Source: Nitratireductor sp. GISD-1A_MAKvit (GTDB taxonomy: Bacteria > Pseudomonadota > Alphaproteobacteria > Rhizobiales > Rhizobiaceae). Taken from it: a DNA stretch of 64,000 bases. The notes beneath the pieces were generated by a model. The model was not told the DNA's origin. It was given only the letters and a program-made list of their open reading frames with translations, and did not search any database. A program made the translations under genes and the position numbers. Shown here piece after piece: positions 1 through 8,539 of the stretch; position 1 is the stretch's first letter; each line of letters opens with the position of its first letter. The stretch spans positions 2,293,001-2,357,000 of the forward strand of contig NZ_CP161920.1 in NCBI RefSeq assembly GCF_040819555.1, written 5' to 3'.

Positions 1-375
1 CCGGGCGCTGCCCTCTTCACGCCCGGCTTCTATCGCGATCTGAAACGCATCTTGCGGCCGGGCGGGATCGTTGTGTCGCAGAATGGCGTGCCCTTCCTTC
101 AGCCGGAAGAGTTCAAGGATGCCATGCGGGGCCTCGCCTCGGTCTTTGAAGTGGTCAGCTCCTATCTCGTTGCAGTGCCGACCTATTTTGGCGGCCACAT
201 GACGCTTGGCTGGTCCACGGATGCGGCAGAGACACTGAGCGTGGACGAGAGCGTCCTGGCACGGCGCATGGCAGGAATCGAGACCCGCTATTACACGCCG
301 GCTCATCACAGGGCTTCGTTCGCCCTGCCCCGTTTCATCGAAACACTGCTTCAGGAAGCGACGGGCAAAGGCTAG
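1..375 (+). CDS. speE: Spermidine synthase family protein, C-terminal part (5' end outside window)
   Basis: The reading frame is open from base 1 and stops at 373-375, so only the last 124 residues are present. The fragment contains the polyamine aminopropyltransferase C-terminal pattern: YRDLKRILRPGGIVVSQ, then FLQPEEF, then a beta-rich tail with VPTYFGGHMTLGWSTD. Family members transfer an aminopropyl group from decarboxylated S-adenosylmethionine to putrescine in the cytoplasm. The methyltransferase-like SAM site lies upstream of the window and cannot be checked. It converges on the GST gene, whose stop is about 50 bases away. The family call is firm, but whether the substrate is putrescine is inferred. 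Confidence 0.8.
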   Translation, partial: PGAALFTPGFYRDLKRILRPGGIVVSQNGVPFLQPEEFKDAMRGLASVFEVVSSYLVAVPTYFGGHMTLGWSTDAAETLSVDESVLARRMAGIETRYYTPAHHRASFALPRFIETLLQEATGKG

Positions 376-427
376 GCGCGGGCAATTTCTGCCCGCCTCC
401 CTCTCCCCTCTCCGGCCAGGGATTGCG

Positions 428-1057
428 TCAACGGCCCGTGAAGAACGGAATTTTTGACGAAAGTTCCAGTTCGATCTGCTGCGCCCGGCCATAGGCGGCC
501 CGTCCCATGATCCGGTTGATATACGCTTTGAAGACCGGGCGCTCGGGAACCGCTCCCAGCATGTTCATCGTGTAGTTGATTGCCGTTGCGAGTTGCGTAT
601 CGGCTGCGGTGAACCGGTTTCCAGCAGCAAATCTGCGCTTTGTCAGGCAGCGCTCCAGATAAGCCAGCATGTCTTCATAAAGACCGAAGGGATACTGATT
701 GTTTTCATATTCGAGCCCGTGCACATTCGCACAGACCACCGGATCGAAAACGGCATCGCAATAGACCATTGCGGTCAGATATTCGCCACGGCAGGGATCG
801 TCGATTGCAGGTGCAAGACCGGCTTCCGGAAAGCGGTCGGCCAGAAAAATGGCGATGGCGGCCCGCTCCGTGATGACATGATCACCCATCACGATTGCCG
901 GTACTTTCTTGCTCGGCTGTATGGCGCGGTAGGGTTCGGGAACGCCCTGTGCGGAACGGATATCGACAACCTCCAATGCGTATTGGATACCGAGTTCCTC
1001 AAGAAGCCACAGGATGCTGGATGAGCGCGACCATGGCGCGTGAAAAAATGTCAGCAT
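428..1057 (-). CDS. Glutathione S-transferase family protein
   Basis: A 209-residue protein with the GST layout. The N-terminal thioredoxin-like domain begins MLTFFHAPWSRSSSILWLLEE, with Ser residues in the usual catalytic region and the cis-Pro turn KKVPAIVMGD at about residues 50-59. ITERAAIAIFLAD follows, corresponding to the glutathione-binding ES/DS position. The all-helical C-terminal half contains FTAADTQLATAINY, the family's N-capping-box region. Length is typical of bacterial GSTs. It probably conjugates glutathione to or reduces small electrophiles in the cytosol, but the substrate cannot be inferred. It stands alone, between the speE fragment and the terminator of the ABC transporter operon. 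Confidence 0.85.
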   Translation of the reverse strand: MLTFFHAPWSRSSSILWLLEELGIQYALEVVDIRSAQGVPEPYRAIQPSKKVPAIVMGDHVITERAAIAIFLADRFPEAGLAPAIDDPCRGEYLTAMVYCDAVFDPVVCANVHGLEYENNQYPFGLYEDMLAYLERCLTKRRFAAGNRFTAADTQLATAINYTMNMLGAVPERPVFKAYINRIMGRAAYGRAQQIELELSSKIPFFTGR

Positions 1058-1240
1058 GTCAATTCCTCCAGATTGAGGCCGCTGCCCGGGCCCTGCCGGC
1101 CGGCTGGCGCGTAGCCTGTTTCAAAGCGACTGTTCAGCTTCACAGTCGCCCGGTTTCCGTCCCGCCGCCAGACCGATGAGCCGTTGCAGGATCGCCGCTC
1201 CTGCCATCCTTCTGTCAGGAGCGTGCGATAGAACGCGGTT

Positions 1241-1272
1241 AAAAACAAAAAAGGCGGCTCAAAAGCCGCCTT
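1241..1272 (-). terminator. Rho-independent terminator of the BMP-type ABC operon
   Basis: A perfect 9-bp stem, AAGGCGGCT (1251-1259) with AGCCGCCTT (1264-1272), has a 4-base loop. Read on the minus strand it is followed by an uninterrupted T-rich tract (1250 down to 1241). It lies about 70 bases past the stop of the substrate-binding protein gene, the last gene of the operon. Confidence 0.85.
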
Positions 1273-1345
1273 CTGGAAATGGTCATTGTCTGTTGCCGGA
1301 GCCGGTGCCGCTATTTCGACGTCACCCGGCCCCGTGCCTTCTGCC

Positions 1346-2422
1346 TCAGTTCGGCAGCTTGTCGTCAATGCCCTTGATATAGAAGTTCATGCTGAGAACC
1401 TCGCCATCGGGTGCAGCCTTTCCTTCTTCAAGCCACAGCGTTCCGTCCTGTTTGTAGACCGGGCCGGTAAAGGGGTTGAAACCCTCGTCCTTGATCTTTG
1501 CCTCGATCTCCTCGGCCGCCGCCTTCACATCATCGGGCATGTTGGTGTACGGCGCCATCACGACGTGACCATCCTTCATGCCACCCCATACATCATGCTG
1601 TTCCCAGGTGCCGTCCATGACAGCCTGAACACGTTCGATGTAATACGGGCCCCAGTCATCCACGATCGAGGTGAGCTGGGTCTCGGGCGCGAACTTGATC
1701 ATGTCGGAAGCCTGTCCGAACCCCTTGATCCCACGTTCTGCCGCAACCTGAAGCGGGGCGGTGGAATCCGTGTGCTGGGTAATGATGTCGACGCCCTGGT
1801 CGAGCAGCGCCTTGGCAGCATCGGCTTCCTTGCCGGCATCGAACCATGTGTTGGCCCAGACGATCTTGACCTGGAAATCCGGGTTGACCGACTGCGCGCC
1901 GAGCATGAAGGCGTTGATGCCCATGACCACCTCGGGGATCGGGAAGGAGGCGATATAGCCGGCCACACCCTTTTCCGACATCTTGGCCGCGATCACGCCC
2001 TGCACATAGCGCCCTTCATGAAAACGCGAATTGTAGGTGGCCACATTGGGGTGGTCGCGCTTGAAGCCGGTTGCATGTTCGAACTTGATGTCGGGGAACT
2101 TGGCGGCAACCTTCTGCACCGGATCCATGAACCCGAAGGAGGTCGCGAAGATGATGTCGCATCCCGAACGGGCAAAGCGTTCGAGGGCGCGCTCGGCATC
2201 TGCCCCTTCCGGAACGCTTTCCAGATAGGCCGTTTCGACCTTGTCGCCAAAATGCTCCTCGACATCGAGCAGGCCCTGATGGTGCTGGTAGGAATATCCG
2301 AAGTCGCCGATCGGACCGACATAGATCCAGCAGGCCTTGGTCTTGTCCTGCGCGGCGGCGGGTGCGGCACCGAAGGCGATGGCCGCGGTGCTTGCGGCTA
2401 GTGCCAGAATGAGTTTTTTCAT
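1346..2422 (-). CDS. BMP family ABC transporter substrate-binding lipoprotein-like protein
   Basis: 358 residues from the ATG at 2422. The N-terminus is a classic Sec signal (MKKLILALAASTAAIAFG, cleavage after APAAAQ). The mature part has the Bmp/Med domain, with YVGPIGDFGYSYQHHQG at the start, then CDIIFATSFGFMDP, DVIITQHTD-type and GGMKDGHVVMAPY segments. No lipobox Cys is seen, so it is probably a free periplasmic protein. BMP-family binding proteins feed nucleoside or purine ABC importers, and the three upstream genes encode two permeases and the ATPase. The start was chosen because the signal peptide begins there; an upstream in-frame extension has no signal. Substrate identity is inferred from family only. 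Confidence 0.88.
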   Translation of the reverse strand: MKKLILALAASTAAIAFGAAPAAAQDKTKACWIYVGPIGDFGYSYQHHQGLLDVEEHFGDKVETAYLESVPEGADAERALERFARSGCDIIFATSFGFMDPVQKVAAKFPDIKFEHATGFKRDHPNVATYNSRFHEGRYVQGVIAAKMSEKGVAGYIASFPIPEVVMGINAFMLGAQSVNPDFQVKIVWANTWFDAGKEADAAKALLDQGVDIITQHTDSTAPLQVAAERGIKGFGQASDMIKFAPETQLTSIVDDWGPYYIERVQAVMDGTWEQHDVWGGMKDGHVVMAPYTNMPDDVKAAAEEIEAKIKDEGFNPFTGPVYKQDGTLWLEEGKAAPDGEVLSMNFYIKGIDDKLPN

Positions 2423-2475
2423 TGTTGACGTCCTCTCTGTTGACTGAGTGCAGGTCTGTTGTCTGAGTGCAGGGC

Positions 2476-3390
2476 TTATCGGGTGGCCACGAAGGGCCGG
2501 CCGAGGCATGCGGGCGTGTTGACCATCGTCAGGCGCCGGTTTCGCGAGATTAGTACAAGAACGGCAATGGTCGCCAGATAGGGCAATGCGGACAGGAACT
2601 GGGAAGGCACGGAAACACCGATCACCTGTGCGTGCAACTGGCCGATCGACACGGCACCGAAGAGATAGGCCCCCGCCAGAACACGCCATGGCCGCCACGA
2701 CGCGAACACGACCAGCGCCAGCGCGATCCAGCCGCGACCGGCCGTCATGTTCTCGATCCATTGCGGTGTATAGACGAGCGAGAGATACGCGCCCGCGAGC
2801 CCGGCACAGGCACCGCCGAAGACGACTGCCGCATAGCGCACGGCGACCACCCTGATGCCGAGAGCGTGCGCGGAATCGTGATTGTCTCCCACCGACCGCA
2901 GCGTGAGACCGGCACGGGTGCTGAACAGAAAATAGCTCACTCCGACAACCAGCAGGATCGAGATATAGAAAAGCGGTGCCTGCGCGAAGAGAAAGCGGCC
3001 GATCACCGGAAGATCCGACAGGACAGGAATGACCACAGGGGCCATCTTGACACCCGGCATCCCGATGAAGGCTTCGCCGATCATGCCCGAAACACCCAGT
3101 CCCAGCAGCGTCAGCGCCAGGCCCGTCGCCACCTGGTTTGTGACGAGCGACAGTGTCAGGAACCCGAAAAGCAGCGCAAATGCTGCGCCCACCACAATCG
3201 CGGCAAACACGCCGAGCCAGGGCGATCCGGTGGTGATGGCGACACCGAAACCGGTCACGGCGCCCATCACCATCATGCCCTCGACGCCGAGATTGAGAAC
3301 GCCGGAACGCTCCACCACCAGCTCGCCAATGGCCGCAATGAGAAGCGGCGTAGCCGCGGTGGCAATGGTAATCAGGACGGATTCAAGCAT
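2476..3390 (-). CDS. ABC transporter permease (BMP/nucleoside type, second permease)
   Basis: 304 residues from the ATG at 3390, where the protein begins MLESVLITIATAATPLLIAA. It is an inner-membrane permease of the BPD_transp_2 family with about eight to ten hydrophobic segments. It carries the conserved GELVVERSGVLNLGVEGMM stretch near the N-terminus and a VGDNHDSAHALGI loop that contacts the ATPase. It ends with the conserved PACLGRPF tail. The start overlaps the stop of the preceding permease by eight bases, indicating translational coupling. It forms the pore with the other permease. A longer in-frame start at 3429 lies inside the upstream gene and is rejected. Confidence 0.88.
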   Translation of the reverse strand: MLESVLITIATAATPLLIAAIGELVVERSGVLNLGVEGMMVMGAVTGFGVAITTGSPWLGVFAAIVVGAAFALLFGFLTLSLVTNQVATGLALTLLGLGVSGMIGEAFIGMPGVKMAPVVIPVLSDLPVIGRFLFAQAPLFYISILLVVGVSYFLFSTRAGLTLRSVGDNHDSAHALGIRVVAVRYAAVVFGGACAGLAGAYLSLVYTPQWIENMTAGRGWIALALVVFASWRPWRVLAGAYLFGAVSIGQLHAQVIGVSVPSQFLSALPYLATIAVLVLISRNRRLTMVNTPACLGRPFVATR

Positions 3391-4483
3391 TGTTCGTGGC
3401 CTCCCCGCCGCGTAGCGAGCGCCCGGCAAGCCGGATCTTGTAGTGAATCAACGTGTCGCAACCGAGCACGAAGAACAGAAGCATGCCCTGAAACGCACGG
3501 GCCGCCTTGTCTGAAAGACCAAGCGAGATCTGTGCAGCTTCACCGCCGAGATAAGACAGCGCCAGAACAAACCCCGCCGCCACGATGCCGAGTGGATTGA
3601 GCCGGCCGAGAAAGGCGACGATGATCGCGGTAAAGCCATAGCCCGGCGAAATGGACGGCTGAAGCTGTCCGATGGCACCCGCCACTTCCGAAATGCCGGC
3701 AAGCCCGGCAAGGCCACCGGAGATCAGAAATGCCACCATCACCATGCGCGCGGAGCTGAAGCCCGCAAACCGCCCTGCCCTCGGGCTCTGGCCCAGAACG
3801 CGGATCTCGAATCCCTTGCGGGTCTTGCGCAGGATGAACCAGAGAACAAGCGCCGCAAGAACAGCGAAAACGATGCCCCAGTTGGCCCTGCCGGCCGATG
3901 GCATCAGCTCCGGCAGGATGGCGAAAGCATGAAAGTCGCGCGTCTCGGGGAAGTTCATGCCGCCGGGATCGCGCCAAGGGCCGCGCACGATCCAGTCGAG
4001 CAGGAGCTGGGCCACGTAAACCAGCATGAGGCTGGTGAGAATTTCATTGGTGTTGAAACGCGCCTTCAGAAAGGCCGGCACGGCAGCATAGGCCGCGCCG
4101 CCAGCAATGCCCATGGCAAGCATCAGCGGCAGAACGAGCCAGTTCTGGAATTCGGGAAACATCACCGGCAGGATGCTTCCGGCAATTGCGCCCACGATGA
4201 ACTGCCCTTCCGCACCAATGTTCCAGTTGTTCGAAAGGAAACAGACCGACAGGCCGGTGGCAATGAGGATCAGAGGGGCCGCCTTGATTGCAAGCTCATG
4301 CAGCGACCATGTCTCGCGCAGCGGATCGATGAAATAATAGTAGAGCGCGTCGAGCGGGTTCTTGCCGAGAATGGAAAACATGATCGCACCGGCGATCATG
4401 GTGAGAACCAGTGCGATCAAGGGAGAAATGGCGCTGAACAGAACGGAGTGCTGTGGGCGCTTGACGAGTTCCAGGCGCATCAT
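3383..4483 (-). CDS. ABC transporter permease (BMP/nucleoside type, first permease)
   Basis: 366 residues, a BPD_transp_2 family inner-membrane protein. It has an N-terminal cytoplasmic stretch (MMRLELVKRPQHSVLF), then multiple membrane helices. The typical SNNWNIGAEGQFIVGA segment is at about residues 84-99. The EAA-like loop VLGQSPRAGRFAGFSS falls near residue 230 and docks to the ATPase. The start codon overlaps the ATPase stop as ATGA (4480-4483), and its own end overlaps the next permease, so the genes are tightly coupled. ATG also occurs at 4480, one codon downstream, so the exact start is ambiguous by one residue. Confidence 0.88.
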   Translation of the reverse strand: MMRLELVKRPQHSVLFSAISPLIALVLTMIAGAIMFSILGKNPLDALYYYFIDPLRETWSLHELAIKAAPLILIATGLSVCFLSNNWNIGAEGQFIVGAIAGSILPVMFPEFQNWLVLPLMLAMGIAGGAAYAAVPAFLKARFNTNEILTSLMLVYVAQLLLDWIVRGPWRDPGGMNFPETRDFHAFAILPELMPSAGRANWGIVFAVLAALVLWFILRKTRKGFEIRVLGQSPRAGRFAGFSSARMVMVAFLISGGLAGLAGISEVAGAIGQLQPSISPGYGFTAIIVAFLGRLNPLGIVAAGFVLALSYLGGEAAQISLGLSDKAARAFQGMLLFFVLGCDTLIHYKIRLAGRSLRGGEATNNA

Positions 4484-6076
4484 GTGGTCTCCGTGTTTTC
4501 AGGCTGGCCGGAGCGTTCGGGTTCGGCTCCGCCCATCAAGAGGCCGATCTTTTCAAAGCTTGCATCCGCGATCGGCATCGGCTCCGAGAGTTTGCCGTCA
4601 TGCATGACAGCAACGGAATCGCAGATCTCGAACAGTTCATCCAGATCCTGAGAAATCACCAGCACCGCCGAGCCCGATCGTGCCAGATCGATCAACGCCT
4701 GCCGTATGCGTGCGGCCGCGCCGGCATCCACGCCCCATGTAGGCTGGTTCACGACGATGACGGCAGGCTGGCGGTCAAGCTCGCGGCCAATGATGAACTT
4801 TTGCAGATTGCCACCCGAAAGGGATGCCGCCTCCGGATCCTCTCCGCTTTTGCGGACATCCATGGCCTCGACAATGCGCGAAGCCGCCCTGGCAAGGGCG
4901 CTCGAACGAACCGTCCCGAAGGGGGCAACAAGAGCGCCTGCATCGGTGACATGGCGCGACAGAAAGAGATTTTCCGAAAGGCGCATCTGTGGGGCCGCGC
5001 CATGGCCGAGCCGTTCTTCGGGCACAAAGGCGGCCCCCAATAGCCGCCGTCCCGAAATTCCGGTTCGTCCAGCATCCGTTTCCCGGATGCGGATGGCATC
5101 GGCCCTGTCCTGCAGGACCTCGCCGGACAGGGCTTCGAAGAGTTCCCCCTGACCGTTGCCCGCAACACCGGCAATGCCCATCACTTCGCCCGAACGCACT
5201 GCAAGGCTGATTCCGCGCAGGGGCATGGCGAACGGGTTTGCGGCGGGACGGTTGAGTGCCTTGACTTCGAGAAGCGCCTCACCGTCACCATTCACGCTGC
5301 CGGAACGCCTGACCGCATCGACATCGTCACCGACCATCATTCTGGCCAGCGAGGGCCGCCGTCTCCTGCCTTGGGTCGCAATGCGACACCACCTTGCCAT
5401 GGCGCAACACGGTTGCCCGGTCGCAAAGGCGCTTCACCTCTTCGAGCCGGTGGGAGATATAGAGGATGGACTTGCCCTCGTCGCGCAGGGTCTCCAGCGT
5501 CTCGAAAAGCCTGTCGGCCTCCTGTGGAGTGAGGACCGAGGTGGGTTCGTCGAGAATGATCAGGTCCGGCTTTTGCAAAAGGCAGCGAATGATCTCGATG
5601 CGCTGGCGCTCGCCGACCGAAAGGTCACCCACATGGGCAAACGGATCGAGTGGAAGTCCATAGGCCTTCGAAAGCTCGCGCGCGCGCTCGGCCACCTGCA
5701 GGATCGGCGTCTTGTCATCCAGCGACAGCATGATGTTTTCAGCCGCTGTCAGAGCCTCAAACAACGAGAAATGCTGAAAGACCATGCCAATGCCGAGCCG
5801 GCGCGCTTCGCCTGGAGACTGGATGGAGACAGACTTCCCCTTCCAGCGGATTTCACCGGCAGCGGGTTCAAGTGCGCCGAACAGCATCTTGACCAGCGTC
5901 GATTTGCCCGCGCCGTTCTCCCCCAGAAGCGCATGGATTTCGCCCTTTCCGATGGAAAGATCGATTTCGTCACAGGCCCTCAGCGAGCCAAATATCTTTG
6001 TCAGCCCGCGAACCTCAAGAAGCTCGCTGCTGCTGCCTTCGTGTGCTTGATCCACGCCGGCTCCCATTTCGGTCAT
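4480..6076 (-). pseudogene. ABC transporter ATP-binding protein (tandem ATPase, BMP/nucleoside type), broken by a +1 frameshift
   Basis: Two overlapping frames together make one tandem-domain ATPase. The first part (6076 to about 5353) carries Walker A LLGENGAGKST, signature LSVGERQRIEI and Walker B LIILDEPTS. The second part (about 5353 to 4480) begins SLARMMVGDDV and has the degenerate second domain with signature SLSGGNLQKFIIG, as usual in this family. They are joined at a run of GGG at 5353-5355 (CCC on the coding strand). Removing one base gives an uninterrupted 531-residue protein, the normal length. In the sequence as given, frame one stops soon after at GQNDGR. Both permeases and the binding protein are intact, so either the importer is newly dead or the extra base is a sequence error. 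The context is GGCGGCCCTCG. Confidence 0.88.
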
Positions 6077-6139
6077 TTTTGTTCTGTTCCCAGCTCGATC
6101 ATAGGCAGACGGCTTTGTCGCGCATTAGAGCCGCATTGA

Positions 6140-6154
6140 TTGAAAGAGATTCAA
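6140..6154. promoter_or_regulatory. Possible operator: inverted repeat TTGAA-N5-TTCAA upstream of the ABC operon
   Basis: TTGAA (6140-6144) and TTCAA (6150-6154) are separated by five bases, about 65 bases upstream of the ATPase start and in the only gap before the operon. A short dyad of this kind fits a repressor site, but arms of five bases can arise by chance and no regulator gene is adjacent. Confidence 0.25.
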
Positions 6155-6168
6155 ACGCAATCACTGCA

Positions 6169-6894
6169 TTACCTTTTAAGCCCGTTCCCGAGATTCGGCC
6201 AAGCCTGCATGATCGCGCCGATGCAAAACAGGTAAATGCCGGTGGCGGCGATCGCGATGCGCACCAGAGAATGGGACTCAAGGTTCTGAAGCAGCCCGAC
6301 CATCCCGAGACCGCACCAGGCAAAAAAGACCGTCAGATTGAGAATGCGCAGACGCTGCACCCGAACCGGATGGAGAAAGAAGACCGGCAGAAAGGTCATG
6401 ACGGCCGATATCAGCACCACGCCAAAAGCGACGTATTCGCCCGGCTCCACCACGAAAAGGGTGAACACGACCATGTTCCACACGACGGGAAAGCCCTTGA
6501 AGAAATTCTCCCGCGTCTTCATGCCGGTATCGGCATAGTAGATGGCGCTCGTGACGACGATGATCGCGGCAGACAGAAAGGACAGCCCCTCCCCCATGAA
6601 GCCGCTCTTATAAAGCGCGAAGGCGGGAATGAGCACATAGGTCACATAGTCGATGATGTTGTCGAGCATGTCACCCGACCAGGTGGGCAGAACCTGCTTT
6701 ACGTCCAGTTTGCGCGCTATCGGCCCGTCTATACCGTCCACGAACAGCGCAAAACCAAGCCACCAGAACATGGCAACCCAGCGTTCCTCGCTGGCCGCGA
6801 CCAGTGACAGAAAGGCGAGGAAAGAACCCGACGCCGTCAGGAGATGAACGGAAAACGCCTTGGCCTGCGGGGCGGTGACTTTCTTGGTTTTCAT
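6169..6894 (-). CDS. pcs: Phosphatidylcholine synthase (CDP-alcohol phosphatidyltransferase)
   Basis: 241 residues, an integral inner-membrane enzyme with about eight helices. It condenses CDP-diacylglycerol with free choline to make phosphatidylcholine, the pathway found in rhizobia, Brucella and relatives. The CDP-alcohol motif is present: DGIDGPIARKLDV, with GDMLDNIID completing the D-G-x2-A-R-x8-G-x3-D-x3-D pattern at roughly residues 53-82. The spacing and length match Pcs rather than PgsA or PssA. It uses host- or environment-derived choline and implies a PC-containing membrane. The gene follows DUF1326 by nine bases in the same direction, but a functional link is not evident. Confidence 0.88.
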   Translation of the reverse strand: MKTKKVTAPQAKAFSVHLLTASGSFLAFLSLVAASEERWVAMFWWLGFALFVDGIDGPIARKLDVKQVLPTWSGDMLDNIIDYVTYVLIPAFALYKSGFMGEGLSFLSAAIIVVTSAIYYADTGMKTRENFFKGFPVVWNMVVFTLFVVEPGEYVAFGVVLISAVMTFLPVFFLHPVRVQRLRILNLTVFFAWCGLGMVGLLQNLESHSLVRIAIAATGIYLFCIGAIMQAWPNLGNGLKR

Positions 6895-6903
6895 GCTGTG
6901 TGC

Positions 6904-7518
6904 CTAAGGTCCGCGCCAGTCGAGCGGGCAGATCTCCGCCGAACGCCCGGCAAAATTCCAGTTGCGGCCAAAGGCTCGCATGCGGCTTTTGTCAGACCGC
7001 GCAACGGTGATTTCCGGCGCGATCCAGTATTGCGAGTTGGTGATCACCGTGTCGCCATCGGCATCCTTGCCGGCAATGGGCGTGATCGCACCGTCGATGA
7101 TCTTGGGTATCTGGAAAATTCGGGTCTTCCCATCGGTTTCATAGTGGACCGGAGCCCGCTGAATGCCCAGAAACTGCCCGACGAGAATGGACAGAAGCCC
7201 GGTCGTTCCGCCCGCCTTGCCGGAAAAAATCTTGCCGATGGCTTTCTCGGCATAGATCGAGGCGCGTTCATCCAGAAAGATGCCGGCAGTCCAGTTGCCG
7301 CGGCTCATATAACCGGGGATTTCCATGACCAGACCGAGATTGAGGCCCGAAAGATCGGTTTCACCGTAATGCCCCTGATCGATCCGAAAACCCGCCCAGG
7401 TCTGGCAATATCCTTCCGTGGGAGGGTGATTGCCCAGCGAAAGCACGCAGGGGCAGAACACCGTGCAATTGCACGACAGCACCAGCTCGCCTTTCAGCGC
7501 CCAGTCTTTCTTTCCCAT
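6904..7518 (-). CDS. DUF1326 domain-containing protein
   Basis: 204 residues of soluble appearance with no signal peptide. A cysteine cluster near the N-terminus, C16-x-C18-x3-C22-x-C24 (SCNCTVFCPC) with a further C38, is the hallmark of DUF1326 and looks like a metal or redox site. The remainder is predicted beta-rich (WTAGIFLDERASIYAEKAI, FQIPKIIDGAITPIAG). The function of the family is unknown. The gene follows the DUF2182 gene by 16 bases in the same direction, the family's habitual partner, so the two proteins probably act together. I infer metal binding only from the cysteines. Confidence 0.82.
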   Translation of the reverse strand: MGKKDWALKGELVLSCNCTVFCPCVLSLGNHPPTEGYCQTWAGFRIDQGHYGETDLSGLNLGLVMEIPGYMSRGNWTAGIFLDERASIYAEKAIGKIFSGKAGGTTGLLSILVGQFLGIQRAPVHYETDGKTRIFQIPKIIDGAITPIAGKDADGDTVITNSQYWIAPEITVARSDKSRMRAFGRNWNFAGRSAEICPLDWRGP

Positions 7519-7534
7519 GGCATCTGCCCCTCTT

Positions 7535-8425
7535 CTAGAAAGAGATTACAAGAAGCGTGAGCGCCCACACAAGCAGGAGTGCACCTGAAATGCGTGTGAC
7601 AGCGCGACTATGACCAGATTTTTCCACCATGGTGAAGACGCCCAGAAGCGCCATCCAGAACACATTCATGAGGCCAACGGCGAACATGACGAGCATCAGC
7701 GCCCAGCAGCAGCCAAGGCACCAGGCTCCCTGCCGGATCCCAAGGCGATAGATTGAGGCACGGCGCGCGCTCCAGTGGTCAAACAGCGTGGCAAATGGAT
7801 TTCGGCACTTGATGAGACAGGCCTCTTTCAGTCCGGAAAACTGGTAAGCACCGGCAATGGCAAGAACGGTGGCCCCGCCAAGGCCGGTCCAGGGCGAAAG
7901 CACCGTATCGCCGGGCAAGATCATGGAAATGCCAAGCGCCATCCCCGCAAAGCCGAATGACGCGGCAAGCCACACGGTGAGATAGCCGGCCACGAGCACG
8001 ATCGGGTGCACGACACTCTCTCCCTTTCGGGCGGCCGTGTCGGCAATCTCGCAGTAAGTGCGCAGCAGCGGAGCGGCAGAGGGCAGCATCATGGCGAGTG
8101 CCATCAGGAACCACATGAAAGTCAGAAGGACAAAGGCCGTCAAGTCGTTCCCGGCACCGATGGGGGTCAGACAAAGGGCCAGAAACGCCTCGAAAGGCGC
8201 CGGGAGCGCCACGTCGGGAAAATGCTGCAGCCAGGCCGCGCCGGGTCCGGCCGAGCGCGGGGCGACCGATGCCGTTCGAAGGCCCATGAGGGCCAGGAAA
8301 ATCCACGAGGTCACAACCGCCACAACGAGAGCGGCAAGCGAAAGCGGATAGGCCAGCCGCGCGGTTTGATACACGGTTTGGCGCGACCCTGTCAGTGCGG
8401 TCAGTTCTTGATCGTCGCAGCTCAT
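7535..8425 (-). CDS. DUF2182 domain-containing membrane protein (predicted metal-binding)
   Basis: 296 residues with about seven or eight membrane helices. Family marks are visible: MWFLMALAMMLPSAAPL (about 104-120), LKEACLIKCRNP with C203 and C207 (about 199-210), and WCLGCCWALMLVMF with C236, C239 and C240, followed by GLMNVFWMALLG. These Met/Cys/His-rich membrane positions are why the family is described as a predicted metal-binding integral membrane protein. No biochemical function is established. It is the first gene of a run that continues into DUF1326 and pcs, with short gaps of 16 and 9 bases. The start is the ATG at 8425, and the upstream gap holds the divergent ubiH-type gene. Confidence 0.82.
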   Translation of the reverse strand: MSCDDQELTALTGSRQTVYQTARLAYPLSLAALVVAVVTSWIFLALMGLRTASVAPRSAGPGAAWLQHFPDVALPAPFEAFLALCLTPIGAGNDLTAFVLLTFMWFLMALAMMLPSAAPLLRTYCEIADTAARKGESVVHPIVLVAGYLTVWLAASFGFAGMALGISMILPGDTVLSPWTGLGGATVLAIAGAYQFSGLKEACLIKCRNPFATLFDHWSARRASIYRLGIRQGAWCLGCCWALMLVMFAVGLMNVFWMALLGVFTMVEKSGHSRAVTRISGALLLVWALTLLVISF

Positions 8426-8539
8426 TTCGGTCCCCGTGGCACAGGCTGGGGTCTTTCGCCGCGTTGAAGCTTGCGCCGACCCGTCCCATCATGACAAAGA
8501 CAGGAACGAGCCTGTCGATCAAGACACAAACAGGGATGG

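Noticed and set aside
5327..5400. Programmed +1 frameshifting as the cause of the split ATPase
   Set aside because: No slippery heptamer, downstream stem or rare-codon pause is visible. The same lesion appears in three unrelated genes, so a shared sequence artefact is simpler.
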